From: a bacterium
GTDB lineage: Bacteria > Patescibacteriota > Minisyncoccia > Phycocordibacterales > UBA1550
NCBI GenBank assembly: GCA_021812665.1
Contig: JAKAMX010000012.1
Span: 1 to 19,122 of the forward strand
DNA: 19,122 nt
Reading direction: 5' to 3'
The notes beneath the pieces are model-generated. The model saw only the letters and a program-made list of their open reading frames with translations, had not been told where the DNA came from and did no database searches. Each line of letters starts with the position of its first letter. The stretch's first letter is position 1. Made by a program: the position numbers and the translations under genes. Shown piece by piece: positions 1 to 6,985 of the stretch.

Positions 1-258
1 TTCCGATAACTTGACTTGACACCCAATTTCATTTGCGATAAGATGCGCCAGGGTTGTTTTTCCCAAGCCTGGCGGTCCATAAAAAAGGAGATGTTCAGGT
101 GGGTGAGAGCGCTCTTTAGCAGCCTGTAGAAGAATTCTTAGGTTGTTTTTTATTGTCTCTTGGCCGACATATTCATCGAAACGACTTGGACGCAACGCTT
201 GGTCCAAAAATGAAAAATCGTCTGAGTTTGATTGTGTTTTAAGGGAGGGGCTTGACAT
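1..258 (-). CDS. ruvB: Holliday junction branch migration ATPase RuvB, N-terminal part
   Basis: RuvB is the AAA+ motor that drives branch migration of Holliday junctions together with RuvA. Only the first 86 codons are present; the gene runs off the left edge, so there is no stop. The reading frame starts MSSPSLKTQS and continues through the family hallmark LRPSRFDEYVGQETIKNNL, then a Walker A motif in FYGPPGLGKTTLAHLIANE (about residues 59-77). These match the RuvB N-terminal block closely. The start ATG (256-258) overlaps the -35 box of a promoter facing the other way. A minus-strand TATACT (276-281) lies 17 nt before the start, so the leader would be short, with no Shine-Dalgarno. Its partner ruvA is about 15 kb away, not adjacent. 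The identification is firm; the rest of the protein cannot be judged. Confidence 0.95.
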   Translation of the reverse strand, partial: MSSPSLKTQSNSDDFSFLDQALRPSRFDEYVGQETIKNNLRILLQAAKERSHPPEHLLFYGPPGLGKTTLAHLIANEIGCQVKLSE

Positions 259-310
259 AAAAATTGTTTCGTGCTAGTATATCGGCATAAGTGATTGAGT
301 AATCACTTAT
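252..310 (+). promoter_or_regulatory. Strong sigma70-type promoter with adjacent perfect dyad
   Basis: TTGACA (252-257), a 17-nt spacer and TAGTAT (275-280), preceded by TGC (272-274) as an extended -10, give a near-consensus promoter on the plus strand. The predicted start is about 287. Exactly there begins a perfect dyad, ATAAGTGATT (287-296), loop GAGT, AATCACTTAT (301-310). The dyad could be a 5' hairpin of the RNA or an operator. The -10 overlaps a minus-strand TATACT for ruvB, so the two promoters probably interfere. No protein start follows at leaderless distance. Confidence 0.7.
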
Positions 311-497
311 TGTTTCAAAAGATCCTATACATAAGCCTCTTGCAATTGGGTCCTTCGGGATCCACATGGTTGCGGACGAGGACGTGGTGGTGCTTCGCCT
401 TGTTGCGATGACCACGACCACCATCCTTAGACCGCTTCCTCACTCGATTCCTTGTTGTTTCGAGAATTGCTCGGGGTTTATGTGTGGGATTTTTTAT
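287..497 (+). ncRNA. Candidate structured non-coding RNA, unknown family
   Basis: A strong promoter fires into a stretch with no convincing ORF before pilB converges from the other side. The predicted transcript begins with a 10-bp hairpin (287-310). It continues with a hairpin closed by a TTCG tetraloop (TGGGTCC / GGATCCA, 347-364), flanked by CCTC...GAGG and GCAA...TTGC pairing. Then comes a long GT/AC-rich fold-back (AGGA...GTGGT with ACCAC...TCCT, about 379-427) enclosing a CGC/GCG stem. I find no hallmark of tmRNA, RNase P RNA or SRP RNA. The 3' end is a guess, placed at the T-run 490-495, because no clear terminator hairpin precedes it. A 62-aa frame inside (366-554) looks like a shadow. 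It could instead be a long regulatory leader with no gene attached. Confidence 0.35.
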
Positions 498-548
498 TTA
501 CTACTGATTGTTATAGTACCGCCCTCGGGGGCAAAAGACAAACACACC

Positions 549-2228
549 TTATAGGGTGGTGCTCAGGTCTACGACGCGCATCACTTCGTCAAAAGATGTT
601 AATCCAGTAAGAATTTTTTCTACGCCATCTTCTTGCATATTAAGGAGTTTTTGCGACTCTGCGGCTTCAGAAATTTCTCGCTCGCTCGGGATTCCGTTGA
701 GCAATTGCTCTATCTCTGGTGTCATTAAAATCGCTTCAAATATACCTATGCGGCCTTTGTACCCTGTTTCGTTGCATTTATTACACCCGACAGCGCGCCA
801 AACTTTTTTTGTTTGAACATCGGTACCCGTTTTGTTTTTTATGCGAATAGATATTTTGTCGATAATAGCCTGCTCGTCTGGTGTTGGGGTGTCTTCTTTT
901 TTACAAACAACACACAATTTGCGCGAGAGGCGCTGTGCGAGAGCGACTGTAAGTGCCGAGCTAATAATTTTCGGTGTTACACCAAGCTCGATGAGACGGG
1001 GGATTGTTCCTGCTGCTGTGTTGGTGTGTAGGGTTGAAAAAACCATGTGACCAGTGAGTGCTGCGTTGATCGCAACCTTTGCTGTTTCGCCGTCACGGAT
1101 TTCACCGACCATGATTACATCAGGGTCTTGGCGCATTGCCGCTCGTAACCCTTCGAGGAATGTGTAACCTTTTTTTTCCTCCACTTGTGTTTGAGAAACA
1201 CCTTTCATGTGGTATTCGATCGGATCCTCAATGGTCATCACCTTAATCTCTGGTGAGTAAATCTTCTTCAAGAACGCATAGAGTGTAGTTGTTTTACCAG
1301 AACCAGTTGGTCCGGTGTTGAGAATCATTCCATGTGGTTTATCAATTTCTTTTTGAATGATAGTGAGAAGGCGAGCACTCATACCCAAATCCTCGAGTGT
1401 TACATTAATTGAGAGAGGGTTGAGAATACGCATAACGATTCCTTCGCCGTATGGGCCGGGGATTACAGAGACACGCATTTCAATCTCAAGGTCTGAAATT
1501 TTTATACTGAAACGTCCGTCTTGGCTTTCGCTGCCAACATTGAGTCGAAGTCCCGCCATGAGCTTTAGGCGAGAGCTAAAGTTTCTATAAACAGAGGTTG
1601 GAAGTGTTGCGACTTCGTGAAGCACGCCATCAACTCGGTAACGAATATGCACGGCTTCTTCTGCTGGTTCGATGTGAATATCTGAAGCATGAATACCGAT
1701 TGCTCCCGCAAGGACGATACTAAACATGTTTGAAATGTGGCGTCCTGTTTTTTCACCAATTGTTTTATTCAACGAATCAGAAACCGCAGAGAATGTCGTA
1801 TATTGTTTAACAAGATCTTCTATACTTTGGTTCTCGATATCGACGACACCAGCCTCACTTTTTGTTGAGCTTGAGATGTCTCCATAGCGCGACCACACCT
1901 TTTCAAGGCTCGCGTGTGATACGAGGTGGGGGAGAACTGTGTACCCGCGCTCAGTAAGGTTTGCAAGGGCTTCTTTCGTTTTTTCTTCGTTTGGAGAAAA
2001 AATACCAACTTTCAACTTCTTCCCTGAAAGTGCAAATGGTGCCAAAAGGGCATCACGTGCGGTGTCCTCCTTTAATACGCCGATCGCTTCAATATCTATC
2101 GGAGCAACAGAAAGGTCTTCGTAGGGGATCCCATATTTTCCAGCCAATATTTGCTGGAAATTCTCTTCTTCTTGGCTGCGTAGTGCGGCTAAATCCTCGT
2201 CCCTTTTTGTGTCATCAAATTTAAGCAT
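549..2228 (-). CDS. pilB: Type IV pilus assembly / type II secretion ATPase (PilB/GspE)
   Basis: This is the hexameric cytoplasmic ATPase that powers pilus extension or pseudopilus assembly. The 559-aa protein has the usual architecture: an N-terminal T2SSE_N/MshEN-like region (about 1-120), the N2 domain with ASDIHIEP (181-188), Walker A GPTGSGKT (306-313), the Asp box TIEDPIEY (332-339), Walker B VIMVGEIRD (371-379) and the His box GHMVFSTLHTN (393-403). Four zinc-binding cysteines are present as CVVC (439/442) and CNKC (482/485). The cysteine pair plus Asp and His boxes favour PilB/GspE over the retraction ATPase PilT. Length is normal for PilB. A promoter TTGGTA-17-TATAAT (2240-2268) ends 11 nt before the ATG, giving a very short leader without Shine-Dalgarno. 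No pilC, pilM or pilin gene is in view. PilB rather than GspE is inferred. Confidence 0.95.
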   Translation of the reverse strand: MLKFDDTKRDEDLAALRSQEEENFQQILAGKYGIPYEDLSVAPIDIEAIGVLKEDTARDALLAPFALSGKKLKVGIFSPNEEKTKEALANLTERGYTVLPHLVSHASLEKVWSRYGDISSSTKSEAGVVDIENQSIEDLVKQYTTFSAVSDSLNKTIGEKTGRHISNMFSIVLAGAIGIHASDIHIEPAEEAVHIRYRVDGVLHEVATLPTSVYRNFSSRLKLMAGLRLNVGSESQDGRFSIKISDLEIEMRVSVIPGPYGEGIVMRILNPLSINVTLEDLGMSARLLTIIQKEIDKPHGMILNTGPTGSGKTTTLYAFLKKIYSPEIKVMTIEDPIEYHMKGVSQTQVEEKKGYTFLEGLRAAMRQDPDVIMVGEIRDGETAKVAINAALTGHMVFSTLHTNTAAGTIPRLIELGVTPKIISSALTVALAQRLSRKLCVVCKKEDTPTPDEQAIIDKISIRIKNKTGTDVQTKKVWRAVGCNKCNETGYKGRIGIFEAILMTPEIEQLLNGIPSEREISEAAESQKLLNMQEDGVEKILTGLTSFDEVMRVVDLSTTL

Positions 2229-2239
2229 ATAACATTTGT

Positions 2240-2268
2240 ATTATAAGGGTTTTTTGAGGTTTTACCAA
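2240..2268 (-). promoter_or_regulatory. pilB promoter
   Basis: On the minus strand TTGGTA (2263-2268) and TATAAT (2240-2245) are separated by 17 nt. The predicted start is about 2233, only about 5 nt before the pilB ATG. Confidence 0.65.
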
Positions 2269-2307
2269 CGAGCAAAAAGAAAGGAAGGGGTGGGGTAGCC
2301 AGGGGGC

Positions 2308-2336
2308 TTGACTTTTAAAACTATTAGTTGTATAAT
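2308..2336 (+). promoter_or_regulatory. Promoter of the anchored FN3-like protein gene
   Basis: TTGACT (2308-2313), a 17-nt spacer and a perfect TATAAT (2331-2336) lie 8 nt before the ATG at 2345. Transcription would start about 2 nt before or at the start codon, so the mRNA is predicted to be leaderless. It diverges from pilB across about 115 bp. Confidence 0.75.
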
Positions 2337-2344
2337 AGCACCAT

Positions 2345-3136
2345 ATGAATAAATACATTTTCCCAACAATTCGTGCCGGATTTGTACTTAGCCTCGCATT
2401 CTTTGCTTTTACCAGCACGGCGTTTGCTTCAGTAATTCTTGTGCCAAGCGCTGCAACAGAAGTAACAAAGACAACAGCGATTATCAACGGACAGATTATC
2501 AATCCACACAACGATTCGTATGTATGGTTTGAGTGGGCAGATAACGCTTCCTTGAACTCATCGGTGATGGCGGGCAAGCAATCGTTCTATGGTGGACGTT
2601 CATTTGAAACGACGCTTGAAGGATTGAATCCTGGCACAACATATTATTATCGTGTTATTGCTGTTTCAAAGCCAGTTCTCGGCGAAGCAGGTGATCCAAT
2701 CTACTCTTCGGTTACTTCTTTCAAGACAGCATCTGATCATGTAGCTACAACCTCAGGATCATCGGTAACAAACTCTGGTTCAACGCAGGGTGGAACAACG
2801 AACAGCAATACGACAACAAGCACAAAATCGTCAACAGGTGGTTCTGTAAAAAATACCAACAGCTCAGTATCTACAGAGAAGAAAAATATTTCTAAGGTTG
2901 GCGCAACTACTGCAACTGATGGTTTTGACAACGATAATGCAAATGGCGCATCGGTTCTCGTAGCGGGGGATGGGGTTCTCCCAACAACGCTTGCGGGATG
3001 GGTAGCACTCTTTATCGCCGTCTTTGTAGCCGTGCTTCTCGTACGAATGATTTATGAGGAATCAGAAAAGAGAAAGAAGGCGCAGGCTGCAAAAAAGGCC
3101 GCAGAAGCGGCAGGAGCAAAGCCAGCAATAGCCTAA
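2345..3136 (+). CDS. Exported fibronectin-like protein with C-terminal LPTTL-type anchor
   Basis: A 263-aa predicted surface protein of unknown function. Residues 1-28 form a signal peptide ending AFA, with cleavage likely after A28. Residues about 33-130 form one fibronectin-III-like repeat, with the landmarks TTAIINGQIINP, WFEWAD and LNPGTTYYYRVIA. The same repeat occurs five times in the 902-aa protein at 4201. A Ser/Thr/Gly/Asn-rich linker follows (131-190). The C-terminus has LPTTLAGW (212-219), a hydrophobic helix (about 219-236) and a charged Lys/Glu/Ala tail. LPTTL resembles a sortase LPxT motif, but the fifth residue is L and the cytoplasmic tail is longer than in a typical sortase substrate, so a plain membrane anchor is equally possible. 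It has a strong promoter and is probably leaderless. It may be displayed near the pili, but that is only an inference from its position. Confidence 0.85.
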   Translation: MNKYIFPTIRAGFVLSLAFFAFTSTAFASVILVPSAATEVTKTTAIINGQIINPHNDSYVWFEWADNASLNSSVMAGKQSFYGGRSFETTLEGLNPGTTYYYRVIAVSKPVLGEAGDPIYSSVTSFKTASDHVATTSGSSVTNSGSTQGGTTNSNTTTSTKSSTGGSVKNTNSSVSTEKKNISKVGATTATDGFDNDNANGASVLVAGDGVLPTTLAGWVALFIAVFVAVLLVRMIYEESEKRKKAQAAKKAAEAAGAKPAIA

Positions 3137-3159
3137 TCTTCTACAAGAAAACATAAAAG

Positions 3160-3198
3160 CAACCCCTCGCGCAGTCATGCTCGGGGGGTTGACTTTTA
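3160..3198 (+). terminator. Terminator-like hairpin after the FN3-like gene
   Basis: CAACCCC (3160-3166) pairs with GGGGTTG (3185-3191), followed by ACTTTT. The 3' arm shares bases with the -35 box of the next promoter (TTGACT, 3189-3194). The U-run is short, so termination may be partial. Confidence 0.5.
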
Positions 3199-3216
3199 TA
3201 GAGGAAGTGCTATAAT
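3189..3216 (+). promoter_or_regulatory. Promoter of the Gly/Pro/His-repeat protein gene
   Basis: TTGACT (3189-3194), a 16-nt spacer and TATAAT (3211-3216), with TGC just before the -10 as an extended element. The predicted start at about 3223 gives a leader of about 70 nt, unlike most neighbours. AAGGAGGTGG (3281-3290) is a strong Shine-Dalgarno 3 nt before the ATG at 3294 and decides that start over an upstream ATG at 3246. Confidence 0.75.
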
Positions 3217-3293
3217 TTCACTAGACAAATTAGGAGTATCGCGGCGTGCGATTTCCTGTCCTTTTCAACGAAATTCACACAAGGAGGTGGCCA

Positions 3294-4067
3294 ATGGCCC
3301 TCAGTCAGACTTTCAAGACCTCGCTCAAAAAGAACGGGAAGAGGGTGATGTGGATCGCGATCATCGTGTTCGTGCTCTGGCTCATCGTCGTCCACTTCCT
3401 TGCTCTCGCGCTTTCGCCTTCTTCCAACAAGAAGAACGAACACGCGGAAAGCGGAAGCTTCATGGAGCAGCTGGTCATGCGGCTCCTCGACAAGAACGAC
3501 GAGCTGGAGAAAAAGCTCGAAGATTGCCGCGGCGCCAAGAAGCCGTGCCCCTGCAAACACCACAAAACACGCACGACTGCGCCGGTTCCCAAAACCGAGC
3601 CTGCGCCACCTGCGGAAGCGCAGAAGGAGATCGTCGTGAAGACGCGTGTCCGTACGCGAATCATTCACGAAGAGACCATTGAGGAACCGCCGACGCATGA
3701 ATATCGGCGAACCGAACGCCGTACCGACCGTCGGTACGATGACGACTACTACGTCGAGAGCCCTCGTGTGTACGTCGAGCCGCCTGTTGTGGTTTGTCCG
3801 GAACCGGTATATCCTTACCGACCAAACTACTACATCTCGCGCGGGGAGTGCCCTCCTTATGGAGGCTACTGCCCACCGCGATCGGTCGGTGGCTACTCGG
3901 GGGGTGGCTACTACAGTGGTGGCCCTCAACATGGTCCGACGCCTGGTCCGAGGGGTGGTGGCTACTCCGGTGGCCCCCAGCATGGTCCGACTCCCGGCTT
4001 CCGGGGTGGTCCGGTGGGTGGCGGCCCGAGTGGTGGCCCCCAGCACGGTCCGAGTGGTCGGCGCTAG
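3294..4067 (+). CDS. Single-pass membrane protein with Gly/Pro/His-rich C-terminal repeats
   Basis: A 257-aa protein of unknown function. The N-terminus is basic and is followed by a transmembrane helix (about residues 18-40). Next come a Glu/Lys-rich coiled-coil-like stretch (about 55-75), a CxxxxxCxC cluster (CRGAKKPCPC), and a Pro/Thr region. A highly charged Arg/Asp/Glu/Tyr segment follows (RTERRTDRRYDDDYY), then a Tyr/Pro stretch with several Cys. The protein ends in three near-copies of SGGPQHGPTPG. The topology is probably N-in with a long external low-complexity tail. Base use is clearly more GC-rich than in neighbours, with many GCC, CTC and CGG codons, and it has a leader with a strong Shine-Dalgarno. 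That suggests either a highly expressed gene or a later acquisition. A terminator follows. The opposite-strand ORFs here are shadows of the GC-rich repeats. Confidence 0.8.
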   Translation: MALSQTFKTSLKKNGKRVMWIAIIVFVLWLIVVHFLALALSPSSNKKNEHAESGSFMEQLVMRLLDKNDELEKKLEDCRGAKKPCPCKHHKTRTTAPVPKTEPAPPAEAQKEIVVKTRVRTRIIHEETIEEPPTHEYRRTERRTDRRYDDDYYVESPRVYVEPPVVVCPEPVYPYRPNYYISRGECPPYGGYCPPRSVGGYSGGGYYSGGPQHGPTPGPRGGGYSGGPQHGPTPGFRGGPVGGGPSGGPQHGPSGRR

Positions 4068-4086
4068 GGAAAGTTCTTTTATTGTC

Positions 4087-4120
4087 TACGGCACGCGCAA
4101 GTTGCGTGCCGTACATTTTT
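4087..4120 (+). terminator. Intrinsic terminator
   Basis: TACGGCACGC (4087-4096), a 7-nt loop, GCGTGCCGTA (4104-4113), then CATTTTT. The 10-bp perfect stem ends transcription of the gene stopping at 4067. Confidence 0.85.
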
Positions 4121-4157
4121 AAGACCTTGATCAAAGATCGAGGGTTTAAAAATGTAC
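4111..4157 (+). repeat. Long imperfect hairpin in the leader of the 902-aa gene
   Basis: GTACATTTTTAA (4111-4122) pairs perfectly with TTAAAAATGTAC (4146-4157). The inner arms also pair, with one mismatch and two G-T pairs, closing on an AAA loop. That gives about 22 paired positions. It overlaps the preceding terminator by 3 nt and lies 43 nt before the ATG at 4201. No clear promoter is visible between it and that gene, so it may be a read-through control element or an mRNA-stabilising leader. Confidence 0.5.
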
Positions 4158-4200
4158 GTTTTGAATGTACAGAAATTATTAAGAAGAAGAAAAAATTATT

Positions 4201-6909
4201 ATGAATACAATAAAAAAAGTAGTAGGAGTATTGTTTGCAGCAGCGATGATTATCGTTCCTGTGGTTTCTTTTGCTGCAACACTCAACAACGATCCACAAG
4301 ATTATGCGACACTTTCTGTTGCAAATAGCACCCAGCACCCAAACTCAACAAGTAATTGGGGTTCAACAACAAACGCAAGTGCAGGGGACGAGGTCTCTTT
4401 TGAGATTTATTACCACAACACTGGACCAGACACCGCAAGAAATCTTCGCGTGTGGCTTTCTCCGCAAACAACGGGGAATGGAACTACGCAGGCGTTTACT
4501 GCTACTGTCCGCGCAGACAATGCGCCTGCAGTGACCGGCAGCGCAACTGTGTACCTCTCTTCTTCGCAAACAATTTCTTTCATTCCTGGTATGGTCTCTT
4601 GGTATCCATACAACAGCAACCCAACAACAGAAGCATCGCTTCCTAATGGTCAATCAGGTGCCGAGATATTCAACACAACGGGATTAAATTTAGGTAATAT
4701 TACCTACAATTCTGCTAATCCATGGGAAACACAAGGAACAGTAATTGTTACTTTTCGTGTAGGATCTGCATCAACAGGAGCTGCGCCACTCGTCACCACA
4801 AACCCAGCAACTATTGTTTCTCAGACGGTTGCAACATTGAATGGTACAGTTGATCCAAGTGGTTCAGACACTGTTGCGTGGTTTCAGTGGGGAACATCAC
4901 CATCGTATGGAAATACTACTTCGCTTATGCACGAAGGTTCAGCGGCTGGATTGGTAGCTATCTCAAATAGTCTCTACAGCCTCGCGCCAAACACGACGTA
5001 CTACTTCCGTGCAGCAGCACAAAACTTGCAGGGAATTAGCTATGGTCAGCAACAGAGTTTTACTACAGGAAGCAACCCCCCTCCAGCAAATCTTCCTTCA
5101 GTGACAACATATGCAGCGACAAGCGTTTCTCAAAATAGTGCTTCGTTGGGCGGCTACCTCAATCCAAACGGAACAGGGAACACAACTCGTTGGTTTGAGT
5201 GGGGCACCTACTCATCAAACTTGAGTAATCAGACAACGCACTACAGTCACGGAACAAACCCAGATAGTTTTGCGGATAGCATCTATGGTCTTGCGCCAAA
5301 CACAACATACTACTTCCGCGCAGTTGCACAGAACTCACAAGGGACTGTATATGGACAGACACTTAGTTTTTACACAAACAATGGTGGATCTTCATCAAAT
5401 GTTCCAACGGTGACGACAAACAACGCGACAAATACGTATTCAAACAATGCGACATTGAACGGTTATGTAAACCCAAATGGTTCAAGCGACACCACTCGTT
5501 GGTTTGAATGGGGCACCTATTCATCAAGTTTGAACAATCAGACAACGCACTACAATCAGGGTTCAAATGCAGACACCTTCTCAGTAGTTGTTTCTGGTTT
5601 GGCTTCAAACACAACATACTACTTCCGCGCAGTTGCACAGAACTCACAAGGTATTGCATACGGCTCAACACTTTCTTTTGTGGTGGGTAACGGGTCAAAC
5701 CAAACACAGGTTTCAGTTGCGACACAGGCGCCAACAAATGTTGGTAATGACTATGCCGTCATCAATGGCTATGTGGATCCTGCTGGCTCAAACGACACGG
5801 TTCGTTGGTTTGAGTGGGGGACAAATTCTTGGTCACTCGTAAATCAGACGACTCAGTACAACCAGGGATACAGCGCTGGAAACTTCAACGCAAACCTTTC
5901 AGGTTTGGCACAGAACACAACGTATTACTACCGCGCAGCGGCACGTAATTCTGTTGGCACTGTATATGGTTCGGTGCTCTCGTTTACCACTGGTTCGCAA
6001 AGTCAGAATAATAATGGCGCAGCGCCAACAGTAACAACACTTTTGGTGACTGAGATGACAAACACATCAGCAAAATTGAACGGCTTGGTTTTTGCTTCAT
6101 CAAACCAGCAGACAAACGCATGGTTTGAGTGGGGAACAAGTTCTAACACAGCAAACAGAACTCAATCTTTTGCAGTAGGTTCACTTCCTGTTGTTCGCTA
6201 CGCAGATACGATCACTGGTCTCGTAAATGGCCAGACATATTACTACCGCATCGTTGCTGAAAATAGTAATGGTCGCGCATACGGCTCAACACTCAGTTTT
6301 GTTGCTGGAGAAAATGTTGTTTTGACAACACCATCTCCAACACCAACACGCACTGTAACGGTCGTTACTACTGGAACAGGAGCAGCTTCACTTGTCACAC
6401 TCTCAATTGATGGTGGTGATGAAGCAATCTTTAGCGGTGAAAAGCGTGTGTACCATGTTACGTGGAAAAACAACAGCTCGCAAACACTACAAAATGTTGT
6501 TCTTCGTGTTTCGTTCCCACAGACGATGAACGTCGATAGCGCAACACGCGGATCGTTTTCGGTTGCAGACAACTCTGTTGTTGTTGACGCTAAAACTCTT
6601 GCTGCTGGAGATAAAGGTGAAACATTTATCTTTGCTACTGCAGGAAAAGATCTTAATGTTGGACAACTTTTGGTTGTTGCAGCAAACATGGTCTACACAA
6701 CAGCACGGGGTGTTCAGGGTGATGCCATCGCGTATGTTACTCATCGTGTTGGCCAGGGCGAAGCATTTTCAAGCGGTCTTGCCGCAAATATCTTTGGAAC
6801 AGGAGCATTCCTTCCCACGACACTCTTTGGTTGGTTGGTGCTCATTATCCTTATCCTCGCACTCGTACTTTTGGGTAACCATGTGTACGGACGATTTGGT
6901 AAGAAATAA
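4201..6909 (+). CDS. Large surface protein with five fibronectin-like repeats and C-terminal anchor
   Basis: A 902-aa exported protein, probably a major cell-surface or adhesive component; the function is not established. It has a signal peptide (1-26, ending SFA/A). A DUF11/CARDB-like beta domain follows (about 27-192, with EIYYHNTGPDTARNLRV). Then come five tandem repeats of about 100 residues starting near 194, 300, 402, 505 and 609. Each repeat carries an xVTT...A.LNGYV start, an RWFEWGT core and an NTTYYFRAVAQNS end. A Pro/Thr linker (about 706-725) and a second beta domain (about 730-865) lead to LPTTLFGW (871-878), a hydrophobic helix and the tail GRFGKK. Repeats 2 and 3 share a 46-nt exact DNA match, a sign of recent duplication. 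It shares both the repeat and the anchor with the protein at 2345. The start is an ATG with only a weak purine-rich stretch before it. Confidence 0.9.
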   Translation: MNTIKKVVGVLFAAAMIIVPVVSFAATLNNDPQDYATLSVANSTQHPNSTSNWGSTTNASAGDEVSFEIYYHNTGPDTARNLRVWLSPQTTGNGTTQAFTATVRADNAPAVTGSATVYLSSSQTISFIPGMVSWYPYNSNPTTEASLPNGQSGAEIFNTTGLNLGNITYNSANPWETQGTVIVTFRVGSASTGAAPLVTTNPATIVSQTVATLNGTVDPSGSDTVAWFQWGTSPSYGNTTSLMHEGSAAGLVAISNSLYSLAPNTTYYFRAAAQNLQGISYGQQQSFTTGSNPPPANLPSVTTYAATSVSQNSASLGGYLNPNGTGNTTRWFEWGTYSSNLSNQTTHYSHGTNPDSFADSIYGLAPNTTYYFRAVAQNSQGTVYGQTLSFYTNNGGSSSNVPTVTTNNATNTYSNNATLNGYVNPNGSSDTTRWFEWGTYSSSLNNQTTHYNQGSNADTFSVVVSGLASNTTYYFRAVAQNSQGIAYGSTLSFVVGNGSNQTQVSVATQAPTNVGNDYAVINGYVDPAGSNDTVRWFEWGTNSWSLVNQTTQYNQGYSAGNFNANLSGLAQNTTYYYRAAARNSVGTVYGSVLSFTTGSQSQNNNGAAPTVTTLLVTEMTNTSAKLNGLVFASSNQQTNAWFEWGTSSNTANRTQSFAVGSLPVVRYADTITGLVNGQTYYYRIVAENSNGRAYGSTLSFVAGENVVLTTPSPTPTRTVTVVTTGTGAASLVTLSIDGGDEAIFSGEKRVYHVTWKNNSSQTLQNVVLRVSFPQTMNVDSATRGSFSVADNSVVVDAKTLAAGDKGETFIFATAGKDLNVGQLLVVAANMVYTTARGVQGDAIAYVTHRVGQGEAFSSGLAANIFGTGAFLPTTLFGWLVLIILILALVLLGNHVYGRFGKK
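5297..5651 (+). repeat. 46-nt exact direct repeat inside surface-protein gene
   Basis: Positions 5297-5342 and 5606-5651 are identical, 309 nt apart, which is exactly 103 codons. They encode the NTTYYFRAVAQNSQG end of repeats 2 and 3. Identity at silent positions points to recent duplication or gene conversion between repeats. Confidence 0.85.
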
Positions 6910-6928
6910 ACAACTTTAAGTTATGAGA

Positions 6929-6967
6929 AAAACGCGGATTTGCACAAGATGCGAGTCCGCGTTTTTT
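6929..6967 (+). terminator. Intrinsic terminator after the surface-protein gene
   Basis: AAAACGCGGA (6929-6938) pairs with TCCGCGTTTT (6956-6965), followed by more T. An upstream in-frame ATG of the next gene (6923) sits before this hairpin, so tsaE cannot sensibly start there. Confidence 0.85.
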
Positions 6968-6969
6968 CG

Positions 6970-6978
6970 TGGTAAGAT
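6970..6978 (+). promoter_or_regulatory. Extended -10 promoter of tsaE-polA-holA
   Basis: TGG-TAAGAT (6970-6978) lies 7 nt before the ATG at 6986 and directly follows the terminator. No good -35 is seen. A leaderless start is predicted. Confidence 0.55.
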
Positions 6979-6985
6979 TGGGTTT

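Noticed and set aside
497..548. Possible pilB terminator around GCCCCCGAGGGC (minus strand)
   Set aside because: The stem is only about 4 bp with no U-run, so it is too weak to call.
366..554. 62-aa ORF downstream of the strong promoter at 252-280
   Set aside because: There is no Shine-Dalgarno, it starts about 80 nt from the predicted start site, its composition matches the GT/AC fold-back, and it overlaps the pilB end. Treated as a shadow of the candidate RNA.
3210..4338. Long minus-strand ORFs rich in Arg, Ser and His opposite the GC-rich gene
   Set aside because: Shadows of a GC-rich repetitive coding region. The plus-strand gene has promoter, Shine-Dalgarno, membrane helix and terminator.
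4780..6310. Regularly spaced DNA repeats that could suggest a CRISPR array
   Set aside because: The period is about 300 nt, the repeats are in frame and encode fibronectin-like domains, and spacing is far too long for CRISPR.
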